This document shows, in pieces, positions 52,308 through 62,198 of a stretch of 64,000 bases of DNA. Under the pieces are notes generated by a model, which searched no databases, was not told where the DNA came from, and saw only the letters and a list, made by a program, of their open reading frames with translations. Made by a program: the position numbers and the translations under genes. This DNA comes from Coriobacteriia bacterium (GTDB lineage Bacteria > Actinomycetota > Coriobacteriia > Anaerosomatales > Anaerosomataceae), in NCBI GenBank assembly GCA_030655755.1, contig JAUSOQ010000043.1:186001-250000 (forward strand), given 5' to 3'. The first letter of the stretch is position 1; every line of letters starts with the position of its first letter.

Positions 52308-52949
52308 TCAGAGCGTATCATCGACAGCCTGTTCGTCTGCGAGTCCGAACGCTGAGGCGGCTGCCTCGAAACATGTGCGGACTGGGTAACCGCGCCGTGC
52401 CAGCCGTGCAGCGAGTTTGCGAACGTCGCCGCCGGGTCGGGCCCACGTGCGTGCCAATTCGAGAGCTCGCGCGTATTCTCCTGATTCCGGGCAACAGGCG
52501 TCCAGAGCAACCTGGGCCTGCTCTTCAGAAAGCTTGCGCCGGAGCATCTCACGGTAGGCGCGCGTACGTCCATACGCTCTCCCGTCGATGAGGGTGCGGG
52601 CGAGGAGGGCAGCATACCGGTCGTCGTCCACAAAGCCGACACGCAGAAGAGAGTCGACGGTTCGGCTCGCAAGATCCATGGGGTAGCCGTCAGTGATCAG
52701 CTTCTCGCGAAGCTCAATTGAACCGTGCTCGCGGTAGCCGAGAAGACGCAGGGCTCGATCTCTGGCCGCCGGTATCTCAGCCGCAGAGATCGAGGTCTCC
52801 AGTCGATCGGTATCCACGTCGTCGCCTTCAGCGAGGCCGAGTTCACGAACGACCGCAGCAGACGTCGTTCGCCACTCCTCACCGTCCACGGTGATCGACC
52901 GGCGCTTCGAGCCACGGTAGGCGGCTCGAAGCGCGGTGATACACGCCAT
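52308..52949 (-). CDS. recX: RecA regulator RecX
   Basis: The 213-residue protein has the RecX three-helix repeats, seen in RALRLLGYREHGSIELREKL, VGFVDDDRYAALLA and GRTRAYREMLRRK. RecX binds RecA filaments and limits recombinase activity. The ATG lies two bases after the recA stop, so it shares the recA promoter and LexA control. The N-terminal 60 residues are an extra domain before the usual core, also seen in some actinobacterial forms. Confidence 0.9.
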   Translation of the reverse strand: MACITALRAAYRGSKRRSITVDGEEWRTTSAAVVRELGLAEGDDVDTDRLETSISAAEIPAARDRALRLLGYREHGSIELREKLITDGYPMDLASRTVDSLLRVGFVDDDRYAALLARTLIDGRAYGRTRAYREMLRRKLSEEQAQVALDACCPESGEYARALELARTWARPGGDVRKLAARLARRGYPVRTCFEAAASAFGLADEQAVDDTL

Positions 52950-52951
52950 TG

Positions 52952-53977
52952 CTACTCAGCGTCCTCTGTCTTGGTGGTTCGTGTAGGGAGCAAGTCAAGC
53001 CGTTCGCGTATCGTGTGTTCTATGGTGTCCCGCACGTCGATGTGCTCTCGAAGATACTCCTTGGCGGCTTCACGACCCTGACCAAGTCGCTCTTCACCGT
53101 ATGTGTACCAGGCACCGGACTTTTGGACGAGTCCCTCTTCGACGCCGAGATCGAGCAGGCTGCCTTCCTTGGAGATACCAAGGCCGTACATGATGTCGAA
53201 TTCAGCCTGCCGAAACGGTGAGGCGACCTTGTTCTTGACCACCTTCGCACGCACGCGGTTCCCGATCATGTCCGTGCCCTGTTTGATGGAGTCGATGCGG
53301 CGGATGTCGATGCGGATCGATGCGTAGAATTTCAGCGCGCGTCCGCCGGAGGTGGTCTCGGGATTACCGAACATCACCCCGATCTTCTCGCGAAGCTGGT
53401 TGATGAAGATGCATGTGGTGTTCGACTTGCTCAATGAACCGGCCAGTTTGCGCATCGCCTGGCTCATGAGACGAGCCTGCAGGCCGACGGTCACGTCACC
53501 CATCTCACCCTCGAGTTCAGCTCGAGGTACGAGTGCTGCGACGGAGTCGATGACGATCACATCGATGGCGCCGGAGCGCACGAGCATGTCGGTGATCTCC
53601 AGGGCTTGCTCGCCGGTATCCGGCTGCGAGATGAGGATGTCATCGATATCCACGCCCAGACGCGCAGCGTATGAGGGATCGAGGGCGTGCTCTGCGTCGA
53701 TGAAGGCGGCGATTCCACCCATTGCCTGGGCTTCCGCTACGATCTGCAGCGCCAACGTGGTCTTGCCTGAGGACTCAGGTCCGTAGATCTCGACGATCCT
53801 GCCTCGCGGAACGCCCCCGATACCGAGAGCTGCATCGAGCGCGAGGGCGCCGGTGGGGATCGCGGGGATCTTGGCCAGTGGGTCATGATCGCCGAGTCGC
53901 ATGAGCGAACCCTTGCCGAACTTGCGCTCGATCTGATCACGCGTGAGATCGAGGACTTTCTCCTTGTCCTTATCCAT
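52952..53977 (-). CDS. recA: Recombinase A
   Basis: The 341-residue protein has Walker [10 protein letters not shown], Walker [13 protein letters not shown] and the DNA-binding loops ([33 protein letters not shown]). It forms filaments on single-stranded DNA, drives homologous recombination and triggers LexA self-cleavage. AAGGAG lies eight bases before the ATG. It is read from an SOS promoter and coupled to recX. Confidence 0.97.
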   Translation of the reverse strand: MDKDKEKVLDLTRDQIERKFGKGSLMRLGDHDPLAKIPAIPTGALALDAALGIGGVPRGRIVEIYGPESSGKTTLALQIVAEAQAMGGIAAFIDAEHALDPSYAARLGVDIDDILISQPDTGEQALEITDMLVRSGAIDVIVIDSVAALVPRAELEGEMGDVTVGLQARLMSQAMRKLAGSLSKSNTTCIFINQLREKIGVMFGNPETTSGGRALKFYASIRIDIRRIDSIKQGTDMIGNRVRAKVVKNKVASPFRQAEFDIMYGLGISKEGSLLDLGVEEGLVQKSGAWYTYGEERLGQGREAAKEYLREHIDVRDTIEHTIRERLDLLPTRTTKTEDAE

Positions 53978-54025
53978 GGAACTTGCTCCTTTTCCCCTGC
54001 GGGCGACCCCTGAAAGGCTGCTACG

Positions 54026-54054
54026 AACCTACACGAACACGTGTTCGGTGTCAA
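54026..54054 (-). promoter_or_regulatory. recA promoter with LexA box in the spacer
   Basis: A perfect -35 TTGACA (54049-54054) and a weak -10 TAGGTT (54026-54031) are separated by 17 bases. The spacer contains the perfect LexA box GAACACGTGTTC (54035-54046). The promoter overlaps the thpR stop codon. Confidence 0.85.
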
Positions 54055-54642
54055 TCACTCTGCGAACGGCGCAAACGAGCGTTCCTCGTAGACCGGACCG
54101 TACGGAGTGAGCGTGCTGGAGAACAGGGTAACGCCTCGCACTGACATGCGCTTCGACCTGTCGTCGGAGACGTGGATGGCACGATCTCCGGCGTCGATGG
54201 TCTCGAAGGCCACTCGTCTTGGGCTGCGTGCACGGACCAGTGTGATGTGCGGCCTGAAGGGGCGCGTTTCTGCGGAGAAGCCGGCGCTTGCGAGCGCGAG
54301 ATCGAGCGCGACCGCAAGATCGACCGTGGCGTCCCTCCCCTCCTCGATCCCTGCCCAGAGCATGGTCGCGGAGTGCGAACGTGGCACCGCGAGGATCGTT
54401 CCAAGACGGATCTGGAAGGCTCCCAGGGTGGCCGCAGCAGTCACGAGTGTGTTGGAGACCTCAGTGACGAGATCGTTGGGGAGCTGTCCCAAGAACTTGA
54501 CGGTCACATGGAGATTCTCCTCGGCCACCCACTTCTCGTCTCTCCAGGCCGGGGATGTATCACGCATCGCCTGCTGCGCAGAAACGAGCGTCTGACGCAT
54601 AAGCAGCGGAAGACCGATTCCTATGAAAGTGCGTACGCTCAT
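54055..54642 (-). CDS. thpR: RNA 2',3'-cyclic phosphodiesterase / 2'-5' RNA ligase
   Basis: ATG 54642 gives MSVRTFIGIGLP, the usual start. The 195-residue protein has both 2H phosphoesterase motifs, HVTVKFLG and HITLVRA. Family members open 2',3'-cyclic phosphates and can join 2'-5' linked tRNA halves in vitro. It lies one base after the cinA stop and before recA, in the common cinA-thpR-recA order. Confidence 0.9.
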   Translation of the reverse strand: MSVRTFIGIGLPLLMRQTLVSAQQAMRDTSPAWRDEKWVAEENLHVTVKFLGQLPNDLVTEVSNTLVTAAATLGAFQIRLGTILAVPRSHSATMLWAGIEEGRDATVDLAVALDLALASAGFSAETRPFRPHITLVRARSPRRVAFETIDAGDRAIHVSDDRSKRMSVRGVTLFSSTLTPYGPVYEERSFAPFAE

Positions 54643-54643
54643 G

Positions 54644-55867
54644 TCAGTCTTTCTGAAGCTCCCGACGGATCGCATCGAGCGCGTGTACGGTCGCACGGAG
54701 CCGCACTGCCGTGCGGTCGCCGAAGAGATCGCGGCGCCACGTCCGGCACTCGCCTGAGTGCGAGAGACCGAACCATACCGTTCCGACCGGTTTGTCGGGG
54801 CTTCCTCCGCCTGGTCCCGCCACGCCTGTGACCGACAGGGCAAGATCCGCCCCCGATCCACGCATCGCACCCATCGCCATCTCGGCGGCGGTCTCAGGAC
54901 TCACCGCACCGTAGGCTGCAAGTGTCGTCTTAGTCACGTTCAGCCCGGTCATCTTGATGGCGTTTGAGTAGGCGACGATGCCGCCGACGAAGACGTCCGA
55001 AGAACCCGTGACATCGGTGATCGCTGCGGCGATCATGCCGCCGGTACACGACTCGGCGAGCGAGAGGCGCACTCCATGCATGCGCGCCAAGCGCACGACA
55101 GTCTCGGCGAGCGATGATCCGTCGTCGGAGTAGCAGTCATCGCCAAGTATCTCGCGGACGGCAGTCGCGGCTCGTGCTACCCCACGTGCCCCCGCCCCAT
55201 CGGCGAAGAGGACGATCTCGACCTCGGCAGGTGACGCAAGGACGGTCAGTCCGATACCCGGATGTCTGACCAAGACCCGTTGAACGCGGACCTGTGCATC
55301 GGACTCGGTCGTACCGGCACAGCGCAACCTGGCGGGCGGTGCGGTCCTGCGGGTTTTTGTCAGGAAGGTGGCGAGCATCGGGCGCATCTCATGCGGCGGA
55401 CCGGGCAAGATCACGAGCGTCCCCGTGGCTGTCGAGACGATCTGTCCCGGTGCGGTGCCGATGGTAGGGGCGATCACAGTCGCGCCAATGAGTACGTCAG
55501 CCTGTTTGAGGAGCTGCTTCCTGGCGTCAGTGTCTTGATGGCGGAGGCCCATGGATGCGAGCCGTTCCTCTGTGCCCGCGTCGCGCTCCAAAGACAGTCC
55601 CAGCGCGTGAGCCGCTCCCTCACGGGTGATGTCGTCATGAGTGGGTCCGAGGCCGCCTGTGACCACAACGAGGCTGCACGAGGCCGTCAGGCGTCTCAGA
55701 GCCGCCGAGATGAGCGTGACATCGTCCGCAAGGCGAACAGTCTCGGTGACACGATAGCCCGCCTCGAGTAGAGCGGTCGCGATCTCGGCGGTGTTGGTGT
55801 CGGTACGGATGCCGGTGATGAGTTCGGTACCCACCCCGACCACCGCCGCAAGCGGGCGCACGTTCAC
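54644..55867 (-). CDS. cinA: CinA family protein (competence/damage-inducible; NMN amidohydrolase type)
   Basis: GTG 55867 overlaps the pgsA stop (GTGA). The 407-residue protein has an N-terminal molybdopterin-binding-like domain (VVGVGTELITGIRTDTN, VVTGGLGPTHDD) and a C-terminal CinA domain (SLAESCTGGMIAAAITDVTGSSDVF, GVAGPGGGSPDKPVG). The first can hydrolyse ADP-ribose, and the second deamidates NMN for pyridine nucleotide recycling. In many bacteria it is cotranscribed with recA, as its place here suggests, although recA has its own SOS promoter. Confidence 0.92.
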   Translation of the reverse strand: MNVRPLAAVVGVGTELITGIRTDTNTAEIATALLEAGYRVTETVRLADDVTLISAALRRLTASCSLVVVTGGLGPTHDDITREGAAHALGLSLERDAGTEERLASMGLRHQDTDARKQLLKQADVLIGATVIAPTIGTAPGQIVSTATGTLVILPGPPHEMRPMLATFLTKTRRTAPPARLRCAGTTESDAQVRVQRVLVRHPGIGLTVLASPAEVEIVLFADGAGARGVARAATAVREILGDDCYSDDGSSLAETVVRLARMHGVRLSLAESCTGGMIAAAITDVTGSSDVFVGGIVAYSNAIKMTGLNVTKTTLAAYGAVSPETAAEMAMGAMRGSGADLALSVTGVAGPGGGSPDKPVGTVWFGLSHSGECRTWRRDLFGDRTAVRLRATVHALDAIRRELQKD

Positions 55868-56487
55868 GGTTGTCTCTTCGTCCACGGGCCGGTGATGATG
55901 TCGCGTGCATGATAGAAGTAGTCGATCATCGACAACAACGTGAAGATGATCGCGGCCACCATGACGAACCACGCGAGCCCGGTGAAGACCGCCCCGAAGC
56001 CGACGCCCCCCATCGTATCGAGGAGCGGGCTGCCCATGACGATGAACCCGACGATCGCCATGATCTGTAGGATCGTCTTCACCTTGCCGTAGGAAGACGC
56101 CGCGATGACCTTTCCTTCGGCAACGGCGACCATTCGTAGTCCTGACACGATGAGTTCGCGACTGATGATGACGAGTGCGATCCACGATGGGAGTCGGTTC
56201 AGGTCGACGAGCGCGACGAGTGCGGCGGTGACGAGCAGCTTATCGGCGAGCGGATCGACGAACTTGCCGAAGGTGGTGACTTCGTTGCGAGAACGCGCCA
56301 GATAGCCGTCCACGGCGTCGGTCGCTGCGACGAGGGAGAAGACGGCCGCGGCGATCCATGGTTGCGCTGCGAGCCATCCGCTCGGCGCCGGGAAGAAGGA
56401 CGGCCATTCGCCGAGCAGTACGACGAGGAAGACGGGAATGAACATGATCCTCAGCAGCGTCACACGATTCGCCCAGTTCATGTTCAT
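55864..56487 (-). CDS. pgsA: CDP-diacylglycerol-glycerol-3-phosphate 3-phosphatidyltransferase
   Basis: ATG 56487 overlaps the rimO stop by one base and follows GAGGTG. The 207-residue membrane protein has the CDP-alcohol phosphotransferase motif DAVDGYLARSRNEVTTFGKFVDPLADK split across residues 68-94, with all acidic residues kept. It makes phosphatidylglycerophosphate for phosphatidylglycerol and cardiolipin. Confidence 0.92.
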   Translation of the reverse strand: MNMNWANRVTLLRIMFIPVFLVVLLGEWPSFFPAPSGWLAAQPWIAAAVFSLVAATDAVDGYLARSRNEVTTFGKFVDPLADKLLVTAALVALVDLNRLPSWIALVIISRELIVSGLRMVAVAEGKVIAASSYGKVKTILQIMAIVGFIVMGSPLLDTMGGVGFGAVFTGLAWFVMVAAIIFTLLSMIDYFYHARDIITGPWTKRQP

Positions 56488-57785
56488 CACAGCACCTCGG
56501 CTATAAGGTCGTAGGCGACAGAATCGACGATCCTGACGTCTATAAGGGTGCCAGGTGTCATCTCGCGGTCGAGAAGCACGACGCCATCGATGTCGGGAGC
56601 CTGGCCGCACGTGCGTCCCACTACCTCCCCGTCCTCGTCGGGCAGGTCGACCAAGATGCGCTCGACGGTACCTGACCGCATGGCGGCCCGTGCGAAGCCA
56701 ACATCGTCGGCGACATCGCGAAGGCGTTGGGCGCGAGCGCGTCGAACCTCTTCAGGGAGCTGCCCGTCGAGCGTAGCCGCTTCGGTGCCCTCCTCGGGCG
56801 AGAACGTGAAGACGCCAACGTGATCGAACGCGGCGGATCGCAAGAACTCCTCGGCGAGTGCAACGTCCTCCTCTGTCTCACCGGGGAAGCCGGCGATAAG
56901 GGTCGTACGCAACGAGATGCCTGTGAGTATGCGGCGGATACGACCGAGAAGGTGGAGGAACGACGCCGCGTCACCGGATCGCCTCATGCGCCGAAGAACG
57001 GGCGCGCTGGCGTGTTGCAGGGGTATGTCGAGGTAGCGGCAGACGTTCGGCAGCGACGACATCGCCTTGAGGAGTTCGTCGGTGACGCCGTCGGGCTGCA
57101 CGTACATGAGCCTGACGCGCTCCGCGCCACTCTCGGTGGCGACGCGGGTGACGACCTGCGGAAGCTCCTCGGGGCCGTCGAGGTCACGCCCATACGCCGA
57201 GATGTCCTGGCCGATGAGGATGAGCTCCTTGGCGCCAGTGCTGACGAGCATTCGTGCCTCGGCGACGATCTCATCGAGTGGGCGACTACGATATGGGCCC
57301 CGTATCGCCGGGATCGTGCAGTATGCGCATGCGCGGTGGCAACCGTCGGAGACCTGCAGGTATGCGAAGGGTCCGGGTAGGGTCCGCCCGGTCTCGACTT
57401 CACGGCGGTGAGCGGGGAAGCCGGTCAGTCTCTCGATCTGCTCGAGAATACCGTCCTCCTCGGCCACCGGTACGAACGCATCCGCCTCGGTAAGTGCTTC
57501 GACGAGGTCTGTACCGTAGCGCGACACCATGCATCCGGTCACCACGATGCGCCGGTCGGGCGAAGCCGCCTTCCACTCCCCTGCCAGCGCAAGCACCGTG
57601 TCGATGGACTGTTCGGTCGCTTCCCGGATGAATGCACACGTGTTCACAACGACAAGATCAGCGTCATCGATGGTCTCGACCGTCCGGTAGGCGGAGGCTT
57701 GAAGAGACGCGAGCATGCAGTCGCTGTCCACCTCGTTCTTGGGGCAACCGAGCGTGATGACGTGGATGGCGGGCGTATCAGACAC
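56487..57785 (-). CDS. rimO: Ribosomal protein S12 methylthiotransferase
   Basis: The GTG start opens MSDTPAIHVITLGCPKNEVDSD, where GCPKN marks RimO rather than MiaB. The 432-residue protein has the radical SAM motif CHRACAYC, the iron-sulphur cysteines of the UPF0004 domain and a TRAM domain. It methylthiolates the conserved aspartate of ribosomal protein S12. It starts three bases after the yajQ stop. Confidence 0.94.
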   Translation of the reverse strand: MSDTPAIHVITLGCPKNEVDSDCMLASLQASAYRTVETIDDADLVVVNTCAFIREATEQSIDTVLALAGEWKAASPDRRIVVTGCMVSRYGTDLVEALTEADAFVPVAEEDGILEQIERLTGFPAHRREVETGRTLPGPFAYLQVSDGCHRACAYCTIPAIRGPYRSRPLDEIVAEARMLVSTGAKELILIGQDISAYGRDLDGPEELPQVVTRVATESGAERVRLMYVQPDGVTDELLKAMSSLPNVCRYLDIPLQHASAPVLRRMRRSGDAASFLHLLGRIRRILTGISLRTTLIAGFPGETEEDVALAEEFLRSAAFDHVGVFTFSPEEGTEAATLDGQLPEEVRRARAQRLRDVADDVGFARAAMRSGTVERILVDLPDEDGEVVGRTCGQAPDIDGVVLLDREMTPGTLIDVRIVDSVAYDLIAEVL

Positions 57786-57788
57786 GGC

Positions 57789-58286
57789 TCACCGGTAGTT
57801 CGTGAACTGCAGCGGGATGCCGTAGTCTTGGGACTTGAGGTAGGTGATGACGACTTGCAAGGTGTCCCGATCCGGTGAGAAGACACGAACCTTGTCGCCT
57901 TCGATCTGGACTTTCACCTTGTACTTCTGGTCTTTGATGTCCTTGTTGATCTTGCGAGCGGTGTCGGCCTCGATGCCGTTCACGATCTGGCCGCTTACCC
58001 GTACCGTACCGCCGGAGGCGTTCTCGACCTTGCCCCAGGTGATGGCTTTGAGATCTATGTTCCGCCTGATGAGCTTGGTGCCGAGCACGTCGCGTACTTG
58101 CTTGAGCACGAAATCGCTGGCCGAGCTGATGTTGATGGTCGCCGCTGCTTTGTCGAGGGCGATGGTCGAGCCCGTGTCTTTGAGGTCGAAGCGCTGCGTG
58201 AGTTCTTTGGAGGCCTGCTGCACGGCGTTGTCCACCTCCTGCATGTCGACCTGGGAGACGACGTCGAAGCTCTGGTCTTTCGCCAT
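57789..58286 (-). CDS. yajQ: YajQ family nucleotide-binding protein
   Basis: The 165-residue protein starts MAKDQSFDVVSQVDMQEVDNA and ends with GIPLQFTNYR, matching the family over its full length. YajQ has two ferredoxin-like domains that bind nucleotides; the Xanthomonas homologue binds cyclic-di-GMP and acts on transcription. Whether the Coriobacteriia-type protein does so is unknown. AGAGGACC lies seven bases upstream of the ATG. Confidence 0.93.
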   Translation of the reverse strand: MAKDQSFDVVSQVDMQEVDNAVQQASKELTQRFDLKDTGSTIALDKAAATINISSASDFVLKQVRDVLGTKLIRRNIDLKAITWGKVENASGGTVRVSGQIVNGIEADTARKINKDIKDQKYKVKVQIEGDKVRVFSPDRDTLQVVITYLKSQDYGIPLQFTNYR

Positions 58287-58321
58287 GGTTGGTCCTCTCT
58301 TCTCCGCGGCTGTCGCCGGGT

Positions 58322-59089
58322 CTACTCGTCGGATGTGCTCAATGTGACGCTGCCACGACCGTCCGCGGTCTCGATAGGTACTTCTGTGCCGTCGCGTGTG
58401 ACGACCACCGATCCTGGTTTACCGATGACCACTGTCGCCACATCAGTGACGATCCACTCCTGCGTCTCTCCTCCGGAAAGCGTGCCCTCATAGGCTTTCA
58501 GCCCATCCACAGTGATCCGCAGCCAGGAGGCCGCGCCCTCGTCTACAGTGACTGCCATCGTGAAGGAGTCGCCGGTGGGCGCCGTTCCGTTATCGGGCGT
58601 AAGGGTTTCGGTCGTGTCGGTGGTCTCGCCAGGTGATAGAGTACCCGTTGTCTCCGGTGTGCTCGTCGTGATCGGGGGTATGGTCGTCGGGATCTCCTCG
58701 CCGCCGGTCAGGCCGGAGATCGCCCACAGCACCAGTCCGAGTACTACGACGGCGCCCGCGAGCATCAGCCATATACGTAGTGGGATCTCATGGAGTTGAT
58801 CACGCCGGACGACGACCGCTCGATCTGGAAGTCGGAGTTGTTCCTCGGGGTCGACTTGCGAGGTCTCTTGCTTGTATGCGTCGAGGATCGGCTTCTGTTC
58901 CAGGCCGAGGTACTTGGCGTAACTCTGCAGGTAGCCCTTCACGTACACGGAGCTTGGGAGACTTTCGTAGCGACCGTGTTCGATGGCCTCGAGCGTCCGG
59001 GACATGATCTTGGTCCCAAACTCGACGTCGGCCAGGGTCTTCCCTTGCCGCCTGCGCTCGGCGGCAAGGATATCTCCAACGGAGTTCAT
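58322..59089 (-). CDS. rodZ: RodZ-like helix-turn-helix membrane protein
   Basis: The 255-residue protein has an N-terminal Xre-type helix-turn-helix (residues 2-70; VGDILAAERRRQGKTLADVE), a membrane helix at about 106-126, a Thr/Pro-rich linker and a DUF4115 domain at the C-terminus. This is the RodZ layout; RodZ links MreB to the elongation machinery. No mreB is in the window. It precedes ftsK by order of transcription after 27 bases, so it shares an envelope and division transcript. Confidence 0.85.
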   Translation of the reverse strand: MNSVGDILAAERRRQGKTLADVEFGTKIMSRTLEAIEHGRYESLPSSVYVKGYLQSYAKYLGLEQKPILDAYKQETSQVDPEEQLRLPDRAVVVRRDQLHEIPLRIWLMLAGAVVVLGLVLWAISGLTGGEEIPTTIPPITTSTPETTGTLSPGETTDTTETLTPDNGTAPTGDSFTMAVTVDEGAASWLRITVDGLKAYEGTLSGGETQEWIVTDVATVVIGKPGSVVVTRDGTEVPIETADGRGSVTLSTSDE

Positions 59090-59116
59090 TCGATGGCCTC
59101 TCCCACATGCATCTCG

Positions 59117-61372
59117 TCAGTCCTCTTCGCGTTCGACACGATCGAAGTTCTTGATGGACTCCAGGTCCTCGACATCGGCAAGTACTTCACGAGGCCGTGA
59201 ACCGTCCGGTGGGCCGACGATGTCTTTGGCCTCCAACATATCCATGATACGCCCCGCTCGAGCGTAGCCTACTTTGAGGCGGCGCTGGAGCAGCGAGGTC
59301 GAGCCCATGCCCGAGGTGACGACGATGTCGGCTGCTTCCCAGATGAGCGGATCATCATCGTCATCAGCCTCTCCGCCCATCGCTCCCTTGGTGATCTTGA
59401 GTTGCAAGATCTCCTTGTGATAATCAGGCTCGGCCTGGCCTTTAAGGTGCTCGACTATCGCAGTTATCTCGTCTTCGGTGACATACGCCCCCTGAATCCT
59501 CTTCGGCTTCGGCCACGCGGGTGTGGAGAAGAGCATGTCGCCAAGACCCACCAGCTTCTCAGCTCCGGTGGTGTCGAGGATGACGCGACTGTCGATGCTG
59601 CTTCCTACTGCGAACGCTATGCGGTTGGTGATGTTCGTCTTGATAAGACCGGTGATGATGTCGGTTGAGGGCCGCTGTGTCGCTACGATGAGGTGGATGC
59701 CTGCAGCACGGGCCAGCTGCGCTATGCGGCAGATGGAGTCCTCGACTTCCTTGGCGGCGACCATCATCAGGTCGGCCAGTTCGTCGATCACGATGACGAG
59801 GTACGGCAGCTCTTCGGTGCCGTCGGCCGCTTTGCCTTCGTGGATCGCAGCGTTGTACTGCGCGATGTTGCGGACCCCGGCCTTCTGCAGACGCTTGAGT
59901 CGCATGTCCATCTCGCTGACTGCCCATCGCAATGCAGAGGCTGCCTCTTTGGACTCCGTCACCACTGGCACATAGAGATGTGGCATGCCGTTGTAGAGAT
60001 TCAGCTCGATACGTTTGGGATCGATGAGGATGAGTCTCACTTCAGCGGGCGTCGCACGCATCATGATCGTCGTGATGAGCGCGTTGATGCACACCGACTT
60101 GCCTGTGCCGGTGGAGCCGGCGATGAGCAGGTGCGGCATCGCGGAGAGATCGGCGGTGATCTGCTCTCCGGAGACATCCTTGCCGATGGCCAGTAACAGC
60201 GGGTTCGGGTCGTTCATGGGGGCACCGAGCAGCACATCGCCCAGTGTCACGGTCGTTCGGCCGGCGTTGGGTACTTCGATGCCAACGTAGCTCTTGCCGG
60301 GGATAGGGGCCAGGATGCGGATCGTAGGTGCGGCCAACGCGAGAGCCAGGTCGTCGGCGAGTGAGGTGACCCTGTTCACCTTGACGCCCTTGGCGAGATC
60401 TACCTCGAACATCGTGACGGTCGGACCTGATATCCAGTCGACGACGCGCGCGCTGATGTCGAATGTCGCGAGCGTTTGCTCTACGACCCCGGCGGTGTGT
60501 TTCAATTCCTTCTCGGAAGCACGGTGTGACGCCGTGCTTTCCGGGCTGAGCTTAAGAGCGGAGATCGGGGGTAGCTCGAAGCCCTCGAGTTTGCGCGGTC
60601 CGACCGCGCGCGTGACCGGCATCGTCTGACGGGCCGCCTCGGGGTCTGGCCGAGCCGGACTCTTGCGGGCGGGTCTGTCGGCGTCTATCGGTTCCTGCGC
60701 GGCAGTGAACTCCTCGAGCGGGACCGTCTTTGCGGCACGCCGCCGGTCCGTATCCCCGGCGAAGTCCGGTTCCTCACGTTCTCCGCGCAGCATCAACGTG
60801 ACTCGCTCGAAAAGCTCGGTGATGGACATGCCTGCGAAGACAAGACCGACGAGCATGACGGCGCCAAGCGTCACATATGCGATGACAGGACCCAGCAGCG
60901 AACGCAACCCCCAGGCTATCCCACCGCCGATGTAGCCTCCGCGTGCGGTGAGCTCCAGTTCGGTCCACTGTATCGCTTCGGGCACGGAGACCGCGACTAT
61001 CGAGATACCGGCCAGCAGCATGAGTGCGAGGCCGATGCCGACACGCGTCTCATCGATGCGCACCGCGCGGACGAAGAAGCTGACCCCCCACAGCAGAACT
61101 GCGACAGGGATGGCGTATGCACCGACACCGAAGCCGAGCCTGAGTGCTGTTGCGACCGCACGTGGGACGACACTCTGAGAGCCGGACAGGACCGCGATAG
61201 CGAGTGCGATCGCGAACGCACACGTCACGATGCCGATGATCTCGTGTCGGCTTTCGGCATCGAGAACAGGCGACGGCTCAACGGGTTTGTGACGTGCTCC
61301 GCCTTTGGTGGACTTGGAACCACCCGTTGGCTTGCCCTTCGATGTGGTGTTGTGCTTGCGCGCGGTTGCCAT
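59117..61372 (-). CDS. ftsK: DNA translocase FtsK/SpoIIIE
   Basis: The 751-residue protein has a basic N-terminus, four membrane helices (about residues 45-185), a short linker and the motor domain with Walker A GSTGTGKSV and Walker B LVIVIDELADLMM. The C-terminal winged-helix gamma domain (TSLLQRRLKVGYARAGRIMDMLE) reads KOPS-type sites. It pumps chromosome DNA through the division septum. The linker is short, as in SpoIIIE. Confidence 0.95.
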   Translation of the reverse strand: MATARKHNTTSKGKPTGGSKSTKGGARHKPVEPSPVLDAESRHEIIGIVTCAFAIALAIAVLSGSQSVVPRAVATALRLGFGVGAYAIPVAVLLWGVSFFVRAVRIDETRVGIGLALMLLAGISIVAVSVPEAIQWTELELTARGGYIGGGIAWGLRSLLGPVIAYVTLGAVMLVGLVFAGMSITELFERVTLMLRGEREEPDFAGDTDRRRAAKTVPLEEFTAAQEPIDADRPARKSPARPDPEAARQTMPVTRAVGPRKLEGFELPPISALKLSPESTASHRASEKELKHTAGVVEQTLATFDISARVVDWISGPTVTMFEVDLAKGVKVNRVTSLADDLALALAAPTIRILAPIPGKSYVGIEVPNAGRTTVTLGDVLLGAPMNDPNPLLLAIGKDVSGEQITADLSAMPHLLIAGSTGTGKSVCINALITTIMMRATPAEVRLILIDPKRIELNLYNGMPHLYVPVVTESKEAASALRWAVSEMDMRLKRLQKAGVRNIAQYNAAIHEGKAADGTEELPYLVIVIDELADLMMVAAKEVEDSICRIAQLARAAGIHLIVATQRPSTDIITGLIKTNITNRIAFAVGSSIDSRVILDTTGAEKLVGLGDMLFSTPAWPKPKRIQGAYVTEDEITAIVEHLKGQAEPDYHKEILQLKITKGAMGGEADDDDDPLIWEAADIVVTSGMGSTSLLQRRLKVGYARAGRIMDMLEAKDIVGPPDGSRPREVLADVEDLESIKNFDRVEREED

Positions 61373-61393
61373 ATGCCAGAGATCTCCCGTACG

Positions 61394-62197
61394 TCAGACG
61401 ATGAACTGCCACACAAGGACTGCGGTGCCGACGACTGCGCAATATGCCGAGAACACCAGAAGCGATCGTCGGCGCAGCCAAGACAGCAGACCTGCTATCA
61501 CAGCGTAACCGCTAATGGCCGCGGCGAGAAACCCCACGATGCATACCGCGATGCCGGGGAGCGGTTCACTGTGTGTCGCGACGTCCAGCGCGGTCTTGGC
61601 TCCGGCCAGCAAGATGATCGGTACCGAGAGCAGGAACGAGAAACGCGCGGCCTGTTCGCGGTCGAGCCCTGCGCCAAGGCCTGCGGCCATCGTGGTGCCC
61701 GAGCGCGAGATGCCGGGTGCGATGGCCATCCCCTGTGCGACGCCGACGGCGATCGCGTGTCTAAAGCCCATGTCGGCCGGGTCGTGTAGTGCTTTTCGCG
61801 AAAGCTTCTCGGCCAAAGCCAGGAACGCAGCGGTCACGAGCAGGAACACTCCCACGTACGTCACGTTGGAGAAGAGCGATTCGAAGAAGTCTTTGAACGT
61901 CAGCCCGATGATGCCTGTCGGGACGGTCGCGATGATGATGAGCCACGCGAGCTTGCGTTCGGTGGCGAGTCCTTCACTACGCGAGAAGAACGCTCGCACC
62001 ATACGCCACAGGTCGCGACGGAAGTACGCCACCACTGCGACGAGGGTGGCGAGGTGGAGCAAGACGTCGAAGCCGAGAGAGGGTCCATCCCACCCGAGGA
62101 TCGCCGGTACTAAGACCAGGTGACCGGAGGAAGACACAGGTAGGAACTCGGCGACTCCCTGGACGATGCCGAGCACGAAGGCCTGAACGAGCGACAC
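61394..62197 (-). CDS. uppP: Undecaprenyl-diphosphatase
   Basis: GTG 62197 has GGAGG six bases upstream, inside the end of rnj. The 267-residue membrane protein has the BacA/UppP signatures QGVAEFLPVSSSGHLVL and PGISRSGTTM and about eight helices. It recycles undecaprenyl diphosphate for peptidoglycan synthesis and gives bacitracin tolerance. It lies one base after the rnj stop and 21 before ftsK. Confidence 0.95.
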   Translation of the reverse strand: MSLVQAFVLGIVQGVAEFLPVSSSGHLVLVPAILGWDGPSLGFDVLLHLATLVAVVAYFRRDLWRMVRAFFSRSEGLATERKLAWLIIIATVPTGIIGLTFKDFFESLFSNVTYVGVFLLVTAAFLALAEKLSRKALHDPADMGFRHAIAVGVAQGMAIAPGISRSGTTMAAGLGAGLDREQAARFSFLLSVPIILLAGAKTALDVATHSEPLPGIAVCIVGFLAAAISGYAVIAGLLSWLRRRSLLVFSAYCAVVGTAVLVWQFIV

Positions 62198-62198
62198 G

